NCBI RefSeq assembly: GCF_019966545.1
Contig: NZ_JAIMIC010000004.1
Span: forward strand, 248,001-312,000
From: Heliomarina baculiformis
Lineage (GTDB): Bacteria > Pseudomonadota > Alphaproteobacteria > Rhodobacterales > Rhodobacteraceae
Direction of reading: 5' to 3'
DNA length: 64,000 nt
Shown here: positions 50,853 through 59,749 of the stretch, in pieces
Position numbering within the stretch: position 1 is the stretch's first letter
Layout: each line of letters opens with the position of its first letter
The notes under the pieces: model-generated
The model's input: the letters and a program-made list of their open reading frames with translations, nothing else
What the model was told of the DNA's origin: nothing
The model's database searches: none
Translations under genes and position numbers: made by a program

Positions 50853-53468
50853 ATGGCCCAACGACATGGCATTGAAACCGCCCTTCTGAAACTGCGCCTG
50901 CCCGTACTCCTGACCCAGTGCGGTCTGGTTGCCGAGCGTACCCTGCGCGCGTTCTGGCCCGCCGGGTCGGTTCTGATGCTGGGGGCCGCTCTGCTGATGC
51001 TGGGCGTTCAGGATTATGTCGGGGTCGAACTTGTCTGGGCCGCGGGGGCAATTTTCGCGCTGGCCCTTCTCGCGACGCTTTATATCGGTATACGGCGCTT
51101 CCACTGGCCAAGCCGGGACGAGGCGCTGGTGCGTTTGGACAAAACCCTGCCGGGGCGACCGATTCAGGCGCTGCTGGACGAACAGGCGGTCGGCGCGGGC
51201 GATTCCGCCTCGGCGGCGGTCTGGGCCGCGCATCAGCAGCGCATGGCAGACCGTGCCTCGCGGGCGCAACCGGCGCGTCCCGATCTGCGGATTGCCCGGC
51301 GCGATCCCTTTGCGCTGCGTTACGTGGCGATGCTGGCACTGGCGGTGGCGCTGGTCTTCGGCTCAATCTGGCGGGTCAGTTCCGTGACCGAAATGACTCC
51401 GGGTGCGGCGCAGGCGGCGGTCGGCCCGACATGGGAAGGCTGGATCGAACCGCCACGCTATACCGGCAAGCCGACACTCTACCTTGCCGATATGGATTCC
51501 GATGTGATCGAAGTGCTTCAGGGCAGCCGGATCACCTTGCGGCTCTATGGTCAGCCCGGCGAGCTGTCGCTGGTCGAATCCGTTTCCGGCCGTGTGGGTG
51601 AGCTGCCACCGGCGGCGGACCAGATGCACGAATTCGACGTCAATCAGGATGGCGAGTTGCGCATCGAAGGCAGCGGTGGGGCCGAGTGGGCCATTGCCCT
51701 GATCGAGGACGAACTGCCCGGTGTCGAAGTGACCGGCCCGCCCGATGCCGAGGCACTGGGGCAGATGACGCTGCCCTATTCGGCGCATGACGATTATGGG
51801 GTCGTCGCTGGCGAAGCGGTGATAACTCTGGACCTTGGGGCGGTGGATCGTCGCTATGGGCTGAGCAGCGAGCCGCAGCCGCGCGACGATATCGCAGTGC
51901 CACTGCCGATGCCGATTGCGGGCGACCGGGCCGCATTCGACGAGAACCTGATCGAGGATTTTTCGCAGCACGCATGGGCCAACCTGCCGGTGACCTTCTC
52001 GCTGGTGGTGGAGGATGCGGCGGGCCAGAAATCGGCCCCTGCCGAGTTCAAGGCGGTTCTGCCCGGTCGTCGGTTCTTTGATCCGATGGCGGCGGCGGTG
52101 ATCGAGATGCGCCGCGACCTGCTCTGGACGCGGGAAAACGCGCCGCGCATTTCGCAGATCATGCGTGCCGTGTCGCACCGCCCGGACGAGGTGTTCCGCT
52201 CGGAAACCGCTTACCTGCGGTTCCGCACCATCCTGCGTCGTCTTGAAACGATGATGGATTATGGTCTGAAGGCCGAACAGCAGGCTGAGCTGTCGCAGGC
52301 GATGTGGGATCTAGCCATCCTGCTGGAAGAGGGCGATTTGAGCGACGCGCTGGAACGTCTGCGCCGGGCGCAGGAACGGCTGGCCGAGGCGATGAAGAAC
52401 GGCGCCTCGGACGAGGAAATCGCCGAGCTGATGGATGAACTGCGCCGCGCCACCGATGAATACATGCGCCAGCTTGCCCAGCAGCAGCAACAGAATGGCG
52501 AAGAGGGCGAACAGCAGCAGATGTCGGAGAATTCCATGCAGATGTCGCAGGACGATCTGCAACGGATGATGGACCGTATTCAGGAGCTGATGGAACAGGG
52601 TCGCATGGCCGAAGCCCAGCAGGCGCTGCAGGAATTGCAGCAGATGATGGAGAATATGCGCGTCACGCAAGGTCAGGGCGGTCAGTCGCCGGGCGAGCAG
52701 GCGATGCAGGGGCTGTCAGAGACGCTGCGCGAGCAGCAGGGTCTGTCGGATCAGGCGTTCCGCGATCTTCAGGAACAGTTCAACCCGAACGCCCAGAGCG
52801 GACAGAGCGAGAATAACGAAGGCCAGAGCGGCGGTCAGGGCCGGGGCCAGAGCCATCAGGGTCAGAACGGCCAGAACCCCGGCGAAAACCAGGGTCAGGG
52901 CCAAGGTCAAAATCCGGGTCAGAACCAAGGCCAAGGACAGGCGCAGGGCGATCAGCAGGGGCAGGGCGGCATGGCCGAGAACCTTGCACAGCGCCAGCGT
53001 GAGTTGCGCGATGAACTGCGCCGCCAGCAGGGTAATCTTCCCGGCGGCGGCACCGAGGAAGGTCAGGCCGCGCGGGATGCGCTGGACCGGGCGGGCCGTG
53101 CAATGGAGGGAGCCGAGGACTCTCTGCGCCGCGACGATCTGGCCGAAGCCATCGATCAGCAGTCCGAAGCGATGGAGGCTCTGCGTGAAGGCATGCGGGC
53201 CCTTGGCGAGGCGATGGCCCAGCAGGAGCAGCAATCGCAGCCCGGGCAGGGCATGGCCGAGGGGCAGGAACGCGCCCGCAACCGTGACCCGCTTGGCCGC
53301 AACGCGGGGTCCAACGGGTCGATCGGGACGGACGAGAACCTGTTGCAGGGCGAGGATGTCTATCGCCGCGCGCGTGAATTGCTGGACGAGATCCGACGCC
53401 GCACCGGCGAAGGCGAGCGTCCGCAGATGGAACTCGATTACCTTGAAAGGTTGCTGGACCGGTTCTGA
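50853..53468 (+). CDS. TIGR02302 family membrane protein
   Basis: The 871-residue alphaproteobacterial protein of unknown function has two hydrophobic helices near residues 35-75 and one near 150-168, then a long periplasmic or cytosolic region. Residues about 540-720 are an extreme Gln/Gly/Asn-rich low-complexity stretch (repeated GQGQ, QNPG and QQQQ units), preceded and followed by helical charged segments with MAEAQQALQELQQMMENM. The C-terminus ends in MELDYLERLLDRF. Conserved next to lysA; a cell-envelope role is suspected only from its layout. Confidence 0.88.
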   Translation: MAQRHGIETALLKLRLPVLLTQCGLVAERTLRAFWPAGSVLMLGAALLMLGVQDYVGVELVWAAGAIFALALLATLYIGIRRFHWPSRDEALVRLDKTLPGRPIQALLDEQAVGAGDSASAAVWAAHQQRMADRASRAQPARPDLRIARRDPFALRYVAMLALAVALVFGSIWRVSSVTEMTPGAAQAAVGPTWEGWIEPPRYTGKPTLYLADMDSDVIEVLQGSRITLRLYGQPGELSLVESVSGRVGELPPAADQMHEFDVNQDGELRIEGSGGAEWAIALIEDELPGVEVTGPPDAEALGQMTLPYSAHDDYGVVAGEAVITLDLGAVDRRYGLSSEPQPRDDIAVPLPMPIAGDRAAFDENLIEDFSQHAWANLPVTFSLVVEDAAGQKSAPAEFKAVLPGRRFFDPMAAAVIEMRRDLLWTRENAPRISQIMRAVSHRPDEVFRSETAYLRFRTILRRLETMMDYGLKAEQQAELSQAMWDLAILLEEGDLSDALERLRRAQERLAEAMKNGASDEEIAELMDELRRATDEYMRQLAQQQQQNGEEGEQQQMSENSMQMSQDDLQRMMDRIQELMEQGRMAEAQQALQELQQMMENMRVTQGQGGQSPGEQAMQGLSETLREQQGLSDQAFRDLQEQFNPNAQSGQSENNEGQSGGQGRGQSHQGQNGQNPGENQGQGQGQNPGQNQGQGQAQGDQQGQGGMAENLAQRQRELRDELRRQQGNLPGGGTEEGQAARDALDRAGRAMEGAEDSLRRDDLAEAIDQQSEAMEALREGMRALGEAMAQQEQQSQPGQGMAEGQERARNRDPLGRNAGSNGSIGTDENLLQGEDVYRRARELLDEIRRRTGEGERPQMELDYLERLLDRF

Positions 53469-53484
53469 GGGCCGGGGCGTCCGA

Positions 53485-54318
53485 TCAGGGCGTCAGCTGC
53501 CGGATCTGGTTGTCTAGCCAGATCCGAGCATCGTTGATGAATGCCACATAGGTGTCGAGCGTGGGGCGCAGCGCCGGCAGGTTTGTCGCGATGCGGTCGG
53601 CATTCACGTAGACCAGCACGAGGATCGCGGCCAGCAGCAGCATCAACGTAAAGCCGCGCCCGAAACCGCGTCTCGATTTTTCGCTGGACTGGTGGCGCAC
53701 CGGCAGATCTGCGGTCTTGCCACCGGGCCCTTCGGCCCGCAGGCTCGAGTTCAGCTCGTCTATGTCGGGCAGAAACTGCTTGCGTGACGGCGCTTCGTCC
53801 GGTGTCAGCGTGGGCTGGGCATCGGGGGTTTTGCCGCGCATCAGCGCCATGCGCTCGCGGGCTTCGCGTACCCGGCGGACCGTGTCCGTGGCCGGGGCTT
53901 CTTCCAGTCCCAATTCTCCCTGGCTTTCGAAAACGCTGCTCTCGGCCTCGCGCAGACGCGCTTCGTGTTCTGCTTCGGCGCGGAGGATGTCGGCAACATC
54001 CGGGCTCAGTTCGCGGCGCGGCTGGCCCGCACGTTCGCGCAGGACATCGGGCACTTCGTCGATGTCGGATTCCATGTCGAGCTCTTCCTCGATCTCGGTT
54101 TCCGTTTCGAACTGGGGCGGCGGGGGCATGGACTCGGGTGCCGCTTCGGGCAGCCCGTCGCTGTCATCGCCTGCGAGCTCCTGATCGAGCATGGCGTCGG
54201 GATGGGTCTGGTACCAGGTATCGCCGCAATTGGAGCATTGCACGTCGCGCCCGTCGAGAGGGATGACCTCATCGGGCACCTCATATTGCGCGCCGCAATT
54301 GGGGCAAATTATTCGCAT
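53485..54318 (-). CDS. Zinc-ribbon membrane protein
   Basis: The 277-residue protein starts MRIICPNCGAQYEVPDEVI, with Cys5/8 and Cys28/31 (CSNCGDTW) forming an MJ0042-type zinc ribbon. A long acidic/Pro-rich middle follows, then a single transmembrane helix near residues 224-243 (LMLLLAAILVLVYVNADRI). The N-terminus is expected in the cytoplasm. The function is unknown. It is convergent with the TIGR02302 gene and divergent from ftsE. Confidence 0.85.
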   Translation of the reverse strand: MRIICPNCGAQYEVPDEVIPLDGRDVQCSNCGDTWYQTHPDAMLDQELAGDDSDGLPEAAPESMPPPPQFETETEIEEELDMESDIDEVPDVLRERAGQPRRELSPDVADILRAEAEHEARLREAESSVFESQGELGLEEAPATDTVRRVREARERMALMRGKTPDAQPTLTPDEAPSRKQFLPDIDELNSSLRAEGPGGKTADLPVRHQSSEKSRRGFGRGFTLMLLLAAILVLVYVNADRIATNLPALRPTLDTYVAFINDARIWLDNQIRQLTP

Positions 54319-54501
54319 ATGGCGCTCAGCTCCTTGGGAAATGCCTGCCGATTTTTCGTTTTCGCTATCATAGGCCGTGTTGAGTCGCTGCGCAAAGTCG
54401 AATTCTCAACGAAACCAGAGCGATGAATCGACCGTGACCAATCGGCATTGAATCTGCCGGGACAGTCAGGCAAAAGACCCGGGGCGTACAGGGGGTCTTA
54501 C

Positions 54502-55179
54502 GTGATCGAGCTGGAAAATGTGGGCTACAGCTATGGCGGTGGCGAGCTGCTGAGCGAGGTATCCGTGCGTCTGATGCCCGGGTCGTTTCATTTTCTGACC
54601 GGCCCCTCGGGCGCGGGCAAGACCACCCTCATGAAACTGTGTTACGGGGCGCTTTTGCCGACCCACGGCACCGTCAAGGTGTTCGACGCGGACATGCGCC
54701 GCCTTGATCGCGACCAGACGGCGCTGATGCGCCGCCGGATCGGTGTCGTACATCAGGATTGCAAGTTTCTCGACCATCTGCCGGTTGCCGACAATATCGC
54801 GCTCCCGCTGACCGTTTCGGGCCGCGACAAGCGTGCCGAAAGCGAGAACCTTGCCGAATTGATGAGATGGGTCGGGTTGGCCGGGCGCGCCGATGCCCTG
54901 CCGCCGGAGCTGTCGGGGGGCGAAAGGCAGCGCGCGGCACTGGCGCGGGCGGTCATCATGTCGCCCGACGTGGTGCTGGCGGACGAGCCGACCGGGAACG
55001 TGGACTGGGAGATGTCGCAACGCCTGCTGCATCTGCTGGTGGAGTTGAACAAGATGGGCAAGACCGTGCTGATCGCGAGCCACGATCTGGCGCTGATCCG
55101 GGCCGCCAAGAGCCAGGTTCAGGCGCGGGTGCTGCGGATTTCCAACCGCAGGCTGCAACTGGCGGGGTCGGACCTGTGA
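54502..55179 (+). CDS. ftsE: Cell division ATP-binding protein FtsE
   Basis: ABC ATPase partner of FtsX, controlling septal peptidoglycan hydrolases. The 225-residue product starts at GTG 54502, giving MIELENVGYSYGGGELL; a GGGGG run lies 7 bp before it. Walker A GPSGAGKTT (about 34-42), Q-loop HQDCKFLDHL, signature LSGGERQRAALARA and Walker B VVLADEPT are intact. It overlaps ftsX by GTGA. Confidence 0.93.
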   Translation: MIELENVGYSYGGGELLSEVSVRLMPGSFHFLTGPSGAGKTTLMKLCYGALLPTHGTVKVFDADMRRLDRDQTALMRRRIGVVHQDCKFLDHLPVADNIALPLTVSGRDKRAESENLAELMRWVGLAGRADALPPELSGGERQRAALARAVIMSPDVVLADEPTGNVDWEMSQRLLHLLVELNKMGKTVLIASHDLALIRAAKSQVQARVLRISNRRLQLAGSDL

Positions 55180-56075
55180 GCAATGGCCGTATCCGTTCTC
55201 TTTTGCTCGGTGATGCGCAGGCCGACCGGGTCGTGCCGCCTTCGGGTTTTACCGCGCATCTGACGCTTTTTGCCTCGGCCGCGATGGCCTTTCTTGCGGT
55301 TTTCGCGCTGGCCCTGTCGCTGGCGGCGGGGCGGCTGGCGGATCGCTGGTCGGATGAGCTGGCCCGCAGCGCGACGCTGCGCATCAGCGCGCCGGCGGAT
55401 CAGAAAGCGGCCCAGACAAATGCCGCTCTCGCGGTGCTGGAACAGACGCCGGGCATCGCCAGCGCACGTGCGCTGAGTGACGAGGAACAGGCGGCCCTGC
55501 TGGCCCCGTGGTTCGGGGCCGATCTGCCGCTCGACAGCCTGCCGGTGCCGCAGCTCATCGAAGTGATCGAGGATGACGAAGGCTATGACGCCGAAGGTCT
55601 GCGCCTGCGTCTTGCCGCCGAAGTGCCCGGTGCGGTGCTTGACGATCATACACGCTGGCGGCGTCCGCTGGTCGAGGCGGCGAACAGCCTGCGCCGTCTT
55701 GGTGTGTTCTCGATCCTGCTGATCGGGGGGGCAACGGCGGCGATGATCACGCTGGCGGCGAATGCGGCGCTGGCGGCAAATGCGCAGGTGATCCTTGTGC
55801 TGCGGCTGGTCGGTGCGCGCGACAGCTATATCGCGCAGGCTTTCGTGCGCCGTTTCACCATCCGGGCCTTGCTCGGGGCGGCGGCGGGGGTGGCCTTTGG
55901 CATGGCCGGTGTCCTTCTGTTGCCCGAAGCGTCGGATGCGGGCGGGTTCCTGACCGGGCTTGGCTTTCAGGGGGCGGGTTGGTTCGCACCGCTGCTGATC
56001 CCGATCCTTGGCGCGCTGGTGGCCTTTGCCGCTACGTGGTTCGCGGCCCGGCGCCGGCTTGAGGAGATAAGCTGA
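55176..56075 (+). CDS. ftsX: Cell division protein FtsX
   Basis: The 299-residue membrane partner of FtsE starts at GTG 55176 overlapping the ftsE stop. It has four hydrophobic helices: one at about 30-50 (AMAFLAVFALALSLAAG), a periplasmic domain of about 110 residues that would bind a hydrolase regulator, and three near the C-terminus (SILLIGGATAAMITLAAN, FTIRALLGAAAGVAFGMAG, LLIPILGALVAFAATWF). It ends in a TGATG overlap with plsC. Confidence 0.93.
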   Translation: MSNGRIRSLLLGDAQADRVVPPSGFTAHLTLFASAAMAFLAVFALALSLAAGRLADRWSDELARSATLRISAPADQKAAQTNAALAVLEQTPGIASARALSDEEQAALLAPWFGADLPLDSLPVPQLIEVIEDDEGYDAEGLRLRLAAEVPGAVLDDHTRWRRPLVEAANSLRRLGVFSILLIGGATAAMITLAANAALAANAQVILVLRLVGARDSYIAQAFVRRFTIRALLGAAAGVAFGMAGVLLLPEASDAGGFLTGLGFQGAGWFAPLLIPILGALVAFAATWFAARRRLEEIS

Positions 56076-56815
56076 TGTCCCATGCGTTCCGCTGGCTCCG
56101 CTCGGTGATGTTCATCACCCTGACCTATGCGGGGATGGCGGTGCTGGGGCTGGTATTCGCGCCTTTCGCGCTGTTTTCGCGCAAGGCCGCGCGGCGCGCT
56201 TGCAAGTTGTTTTGCGTCTGGGCCCGCTGGCTGGCACGGGTGCTGGTCGGTATCCGCAGCGAGGTGCGCGGCACGGTGCCCACGGGCGAAGTGATCATCG
56301 CGGCCAAGCACCAGTCGTTCCTTGATATCATCCTGATCTTTCAGGCGGTTCCACAGGCCAAGTTCATCATGAAACGCGAGCTGCTCTGGACACCGGTCAT
56401 CGGGCTTTATGCCAAGCGGATCGGCTGTATCCCGGTGGATCGCAACAAACGTGGCCGGGCTATTGCGCAGCTGGTCAAGGATGTGGCCGCCGAATTCGTC
56501 GATCCCGGTCAGCTGGTGATCTATCCGCAGGGCACACGGGTCACGCCCGGCGCGCGGCTGCCGTACAAGGTCGGGGCGGCGCTGCTCTATGACGGGCTGG
56601 AAGAGCCCTGCTATCCGGCGGCGACCAATGTCGGCCTGTTCTGGCCGCGCAAGGGTATCATGCGCTATCCGGGGCTGGCGGTGGTCGAGTTTCTCGATCC
56701 GATCGCGCCGGGCATGCCACGCGCCGAGTTCATGGCCGAGCTGGAAAATCGTGTCGAGACACGCTCGAACGCATTGATGAAAGAAGCGGGGTTTGGTCTC
56801 AATGAACTGGATTGA
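56075..56815 (+). CDS. plsC: 1-acyl-sn-glycerol-3-phosphate acyltransferase
   Basis: Adds the second acyl chain to lysophosphatidate. The 246-residue product has a membrane-anchoring N-terminus (about 10-40), the catalytic HxxxxD motif KHQSFLD (H79, D84), the FxxR-like region IPVDRNKRGRA and YPQGTRVTPGA. Its start overlaps the ftsX stop, and its end overlaps the next gene by 14 bp. Confidence 0.95.
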   Translation: MSHAFRWLRSVMFITLTYAGMAVLGLVFAPFALFSRKAARRACKLFCVWARWLARVLVGIRSEVRGTVPTGEVIIAAKHQSFLDIILIFQAVPQAKFIMKRELLWTPVIGLYAKRIGCIPVDRNKRGRAIAQLVKDVAAEFVDPGQLVIYPQGTRVTPGARLPYKVGAALLYDGLEEPCYPAATNVGLFWPRKGIMRYPGLAVVEFLDPIAPGMPRAEFMAELENRVETRSNALMKEAGFGLNELD

Positions 56816-57407
56816 CGATATCGCGTCGCTGGAGGCGCTGTATGGCACGCCGCCAAGTGCGGCGATCCGCAAGGTGGCGCGGCAGATGACGCCCCTTTAT
56901 CGCAAGTGGATCATGTCTTCGAAGCTATGCGTGCTGACCACGGTGGGCGAAGGCGGCACTGACGGCAGCCCCCGTGGAGACGATGGCCCCTGCGTGATGG
57001 AGCTGTACCCCGGCACCCTTGCGATGCCCGATTGGCGCGGGAACAACCGTCTGGATTCCCTTCGGAATATCGTGACGGACGGGCGGGTGTCGCTGATGTT
57101 CATGGTACCCGGGTCGAACACCGTGGTGCGGGTGAACGGAACCGCGCGGCTCTCCGCGGACGCGGACCTGCGGCAGCGGTTCGAGAAAAAAGGGCGGCTG
57201 CCTGCGACGGTGATCGTGATTTCCATTGCCGAGATTTACACCCAGTGTGCGCGCGCCCTGCTGCGTTCAGGACTCTGGTCCGGTGAGCCCGCGGCCGAAG
57301 ACCTGCCAAGCGCCGGGGACATCCTTGCCGAGATGACGGAAGGCGAAGAGGGCGGGGCGCCTTATGATCAGGCATGGCCCAAGCGGGCGGCGGAAACGCT
57401 CTGGTAG
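56802..57407 (+). CDS. Pyridoxamine 5'-phosphate oxidase-family protein
   Basis: The 201-residue FMN-binding split-barrel protein begins MNWIDDIASLEALYG. Motifs are LCVLTTVGEGGTDGSPRGD, MPDWRGNNRLDSLRNI and SLMFMVPGSNTVVRVNGTARLSAD, as in the MSMEG_1061-like subgroup of unknown function, which may reduce F420- or flavin-linked substrates. ATG 56802 lies inside the end of plsC, so translation is probably coupled. Confidence 0.85.
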   Translation: MNWIDDIASLEALYGTPPSAAIRKVARQMTPLYRKWIMSSKLCVLTTVGEGGTDGSPRGDDGPCVMELYPGTLAMPDWRGNNRLDSLRNIVTDGRVSLMFMVPGSNTVVRVNGTARLSADADLRQRFEKKGRLPATVIVISIAEIYTQCARALLRSGLWSGEPAAEDLPSAGDILAEMTEGEEGGAPYDQAWPKRAAETLW

Positions 57408-57408
57408 T

Positions 57409-57768
57409 TCAGGGCTTTGCGGTCTTTGCGGGCTGTTCGGGCGGCTGAACCGGGCGCTCGGGCGGTGGCGCCAGCCGGGCATAGGCTATCAGCAGGATCA
57501 GCCCGCCAAAGAGAAGTCCGGCCAGTATCAGCGGCAACCTAAGCAGAATGCGCAGGCCGCGCGCAGGGTTATGTTTCCGCCCGATGAACCACGCGGTGCA
57601 GCCGATGATCGCGGCCAGCATCTGCCATGACAGGAAGGCCATGATCTGGTTGAGGCCGCGGGTGAACCCCTCGCCGCTGGGCTCAAGGAACAGGAATTGC
57701 AGCACCGAGGCCGCATAGACCCCGGCCCAGATGGCCAGCAGGCTTTTCGCGATGCCGGTACCGGACAT
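57409..57768 (-). CDS. Membrane protein of unknown function, 119 aa
   Basis: ATG 57768 is chosen because GGGAGATT lies just upstream; the longer frame adds a short tail. There are three hydrophobic segments (about 5-28, 41-62 and 80-100, e.g. LPLILAGLLFGGLILLIAYARL) and a Pro-rich C-terminus. It lies between lpdA and the convergent PPOX gene. I do not recognise the family. Confidence 0.7.
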   Translation of the reverse strand: MSGTGIAKSLLAIWAGVYAASVLQFLFLEPSGEGFTRGLNQIMAFLSWQMLAAIIGCTAWFIGRKHNPARGLRILLRLPLILAGLLFGGLILLIAYARLAPPPERPVQPPEQPAKTAKP

Positions 57769-57786
57769 CAATCTCCCTTTGAAATG

Positions 57787-57813
57787 CAAAACCCCGGCTG
57801 TGATACCGGGGTT
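57787..57813 (-). terminator. Rho-independent terminator of lpdA
   Basis: On the minus strand AACCCCGG (57813-57806) pairs with CCGGGGTT (57797-57790) around an 8-base loop, and the strand then continues in T residues. It lies about 35 bp after the lpdA stop and overlaps the start region of the 119-aa gene's leader. Confidence 0.8.
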
Positions 57814-57846
57814 CTGACTGTCTTGGCAATCTGCGCTTGCGGGCCG

Positions 57847-59235
57847 TCAGGAATGGATCGGCCCGTCGCCACAGGCAAGTGCGGCTTCGCGCACGGCCTC
57901 GGAATAGGTCGGGTGCGCGTGGCAGGTGAGCGCCAGATCCTCGGCACTTGCGCCGAATTCCATTGCGACGCAGATTTCGTGGATCAGGTCGCCCGCGCTT
58001 GGCCCGATGATATGGGCACCAAGGATGCGGTCGGTTTCCTTGTCGGCGATGATCTTGACGAACCCGTCGGCGGCGAAATTCGCCTTGGCGCGGCCGTTGC
58101 CCATGAAGGAGAACTTGCCGACCTTGTAGGCGCGTCCCTCTTTCTTCAGCGTCTCCTCGGTTTCGCCGACATTGGCGACCTCGGGGTGGGTGTAGATCAC
58201 GCCCGGGATCACGCCGTAATTTACGTGGCCGTGCTTGCCCGCGACCTGTTCGGCGGCGGCCATGCCTTCGTCTTCGGCCTTGTGGGCCAGCATCGGGCCG
58301 TCGATACAGTCACCGATGGCATAGATACCCTTGACGTTGGTCTGCCAGTCCTTGCCGACCTTGATCTGGCCACGCTCGGACATCTCTACGCCCAGCGTGT
58401 CGAGGCCGAGACCTTCGGTATAGGGGCGACGGCCGGTGGCCAGCAGCACCACGTCCGCGTCGATTTCGTGTTCGCTGTCGTCCTTCTTGAGCTTGTAGGT
58501 CACCTTGGCCTTGGTTTTGGTCGCTTCGGTCTTTTGCACAGCGGCGCCCATGACGAATTCCATGCCCTGCTTTTTCAGCAGGCGCTGGAAGGACTTTTGC
58601 ACCTCGCCGTCCATGCCGGGGGTGATCGCATCAAGGTATTCAATAACCGTTACCTCGGCGCCCAGCCGTTTGTAGACCGAGCCGAGTTCCAGCCCGATGA
58701 CACCCGCGCCGATCACCACCATCTTTTTCGGCACCTTGGTCAGTTCCAGCGCGCCGGTGGAGGTTACGACGACCTTCTCGTCGACCTCGACACCCTTGAG
58801 CGGAGAGACCTCGGACCCCGAGGCGATGATGATGTTCTTGGCGTCGTGCACGTCGTCGCCGACCTTGACCTTGCCCGCCTCGGGGATGCTGGCCCAGCCC
58901 TTGATCCAGTCTACCTTGTTCTTTTTGAACAGGAATTCGATGCCCTTGGTGTTGGTGTCGATGGTGTCCTGCTTGTAGGAGAGCATCTGTTTCCAGTCGA
59001 CCGAGGGGGATTTGCCCTTGAGGCCCATCGCGGCGAAATTATGCTCGGCCTCGTGCAGCATGTGGCTGGCGTGAAGCAGGGCCTTGGAGGGGATGCAGCC
59101 CACGTTCAGGCAGGTGCCGCCAAGCGTTTCACGACCTTCGACACAGGCCACCTTGAGCCCCAGTTGCGCGCAGCGAATGGCGCAGACATAGCCGCCGGGG
59201 CCGGAGCCGATGATGATGACGTCGTAGCTGGACAT
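57847..59235 (-). CDS. lpdA: Dihydrolipoyl dehydrogenase (E3)
   Basis: FAD enzyme reoxidising lipoyl groups of 2-oxoacid dehydrogenase complexes. The 462-residue product starts [20 protein letters not shown]. The redox disulfide is C42/C47 in [12 protein letters not shown]. The NAD-binding region is [16 protein letters not shown], and [11 protein letters not shown] holds the catalytic His. ATG 59235 has an AAGGAGAA site; the longer frame is not family-like. It forms the last part of the sucA-sucB-lpd operon. Confidence 0.96.
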   Translation of the reverse strand: MSSYDVIIIGSGPGGYVCAIRCAQLGLKVACVEGRETLGGTCLNVGCIPSKALLHASHMLHEAEHNFAAMGLKGKSPSVDWKQMLSYKQDTIDTNTKGIEFLFKKNKVDWIKGWASIPEAGKVKVGDDVHDAKNIIIASGSEVSPLKGVEVDEKVVVTSTGALELTKVPKKMVVIGAGVIGLELGSVYKRLGAEVTVIEYLDAITPGMDGEVQKSFQRLLKKQGMEFVMGAAVQKTEATKTKAKVTYKLKKDDSEHEIDADVVLLATGRRPYTEGLGLDTLGVEMSERGQIKVGKDWQTNVKGIYAIGDCIDGPMLAHKAEDEGMAAAEQVAGKHGHVNYGVIPGVIYTHPEVANVGETEETLKKEGRAYKVGKFSFMGNGRAKANFAADGFVKIIADKETDRILGAHIIGPSAGDLIHEICVAMEFGASAEDLALTCHAHPTYSEAVREAALACGDGPIHS

Positions 59236-59283
59236 GTGTTCTCCTTTATCCGAGACGTGGCCGGAAATGGGGGGGTGATTTCC

Positions 59284-59322
59284 GTACACAGGCTGTGCAG
59301 CATGTGTACACCGGCCGTACAG
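59284..59322. repeat. Array of four GTRCAN hexamers at exact 11-bp period, upstream of lpdA
   Basis: GTACAC, GTGCAG, GTACAC and GTACAG start at 59284, 59295, 59306 and 59317, each 11 bp from the last. The array lies 49-87 bp upstream of the lpdA start codon and 34 bp from the MAPEG stop, so it probably controls an internal lpdA promoter. Same motif and period as the greA array. Confidence 0.83.
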
Positions 59323-59355
59323 CGGCCGGGATTGGATCGGGTACGGGGGCGCGCA

Positions 59356-59745
59356 TCAGACCAGCGCCGCCAACAGCATCAGCACCGTCGCACCAAGGCC
59401 GAAGGTCCAGATGACCGAGCGCCAGGGTGTAAGACCCATGAGATAAGTGGGTACATAGAAGACGCGCGCAACCAGGTAGACCCAGGCGCAGCCTTGGGTG
59501 AATCCGGTGGACTGACCGCCAAGGGTGACGACGAGGACCGCGATGGTGAAGAGGATCAGACCCTCGAAATGGTTGTTCAGCGCGCGCTGGGCGCGGCCCG
59601 CATAGCCTGACAGTTCGATCTTGGTATCGCGTGGCCCCATCGCCTTCTTCGGCCCGACCTGCTTGTTGGCAAGAACCGAGTAGATCAGGAACTGCACGAA
59701 CTGGAGCAGTGCCGCGAGGGTCAGGACGGTGAGTTCTGTGGTCAT
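59356..59745 (-). CDS. MAPEG family membrane protein
   Basis: The 129-residue protein has four hydrophobic helices. The motif RAQRALNNHFEGLILFTIAVL is shared by MAPEG proteins (eicosanoid and glutathione metabolism; glutathione-dependent membrane enzymes), with the family's Arg/Asn near the second helix. It is in one transcript with sucB and lpdA. A glutathione-dependent activity is inferred from family only. Confidence 0.88.
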   Translation of the reverse strand: MTTELTVLTLAALLQFVQFLIYSVLANKQVGPKKAMGPRDTKIELSGYAGRAQRALNNHFEGLILFTIAVLVVTLGGQSTGFTQGCAWVYLVARVFYVPTYLMGLTPWRSVIWTFGLGATVLMLLAALV

Positions 59746-59749
59746 CAGG

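Noticed and set aside
52716-53234. Leu-rich minus-strand open frame that looks like a 172-aa membrane protein
   Set aside because: It is the antisense shadow of the Gln/Gly-rich tract of the TIGR02302 gene; CAG/GGT repeats read backwards give Leu and Thr/Pro.
57697-59610. 637-aa plus-strand open frame
   Set aside because: It is opposite lpdA, is rich in His/Asp/Gly as expected from antisense of high-GC genes, and lacks any domain.
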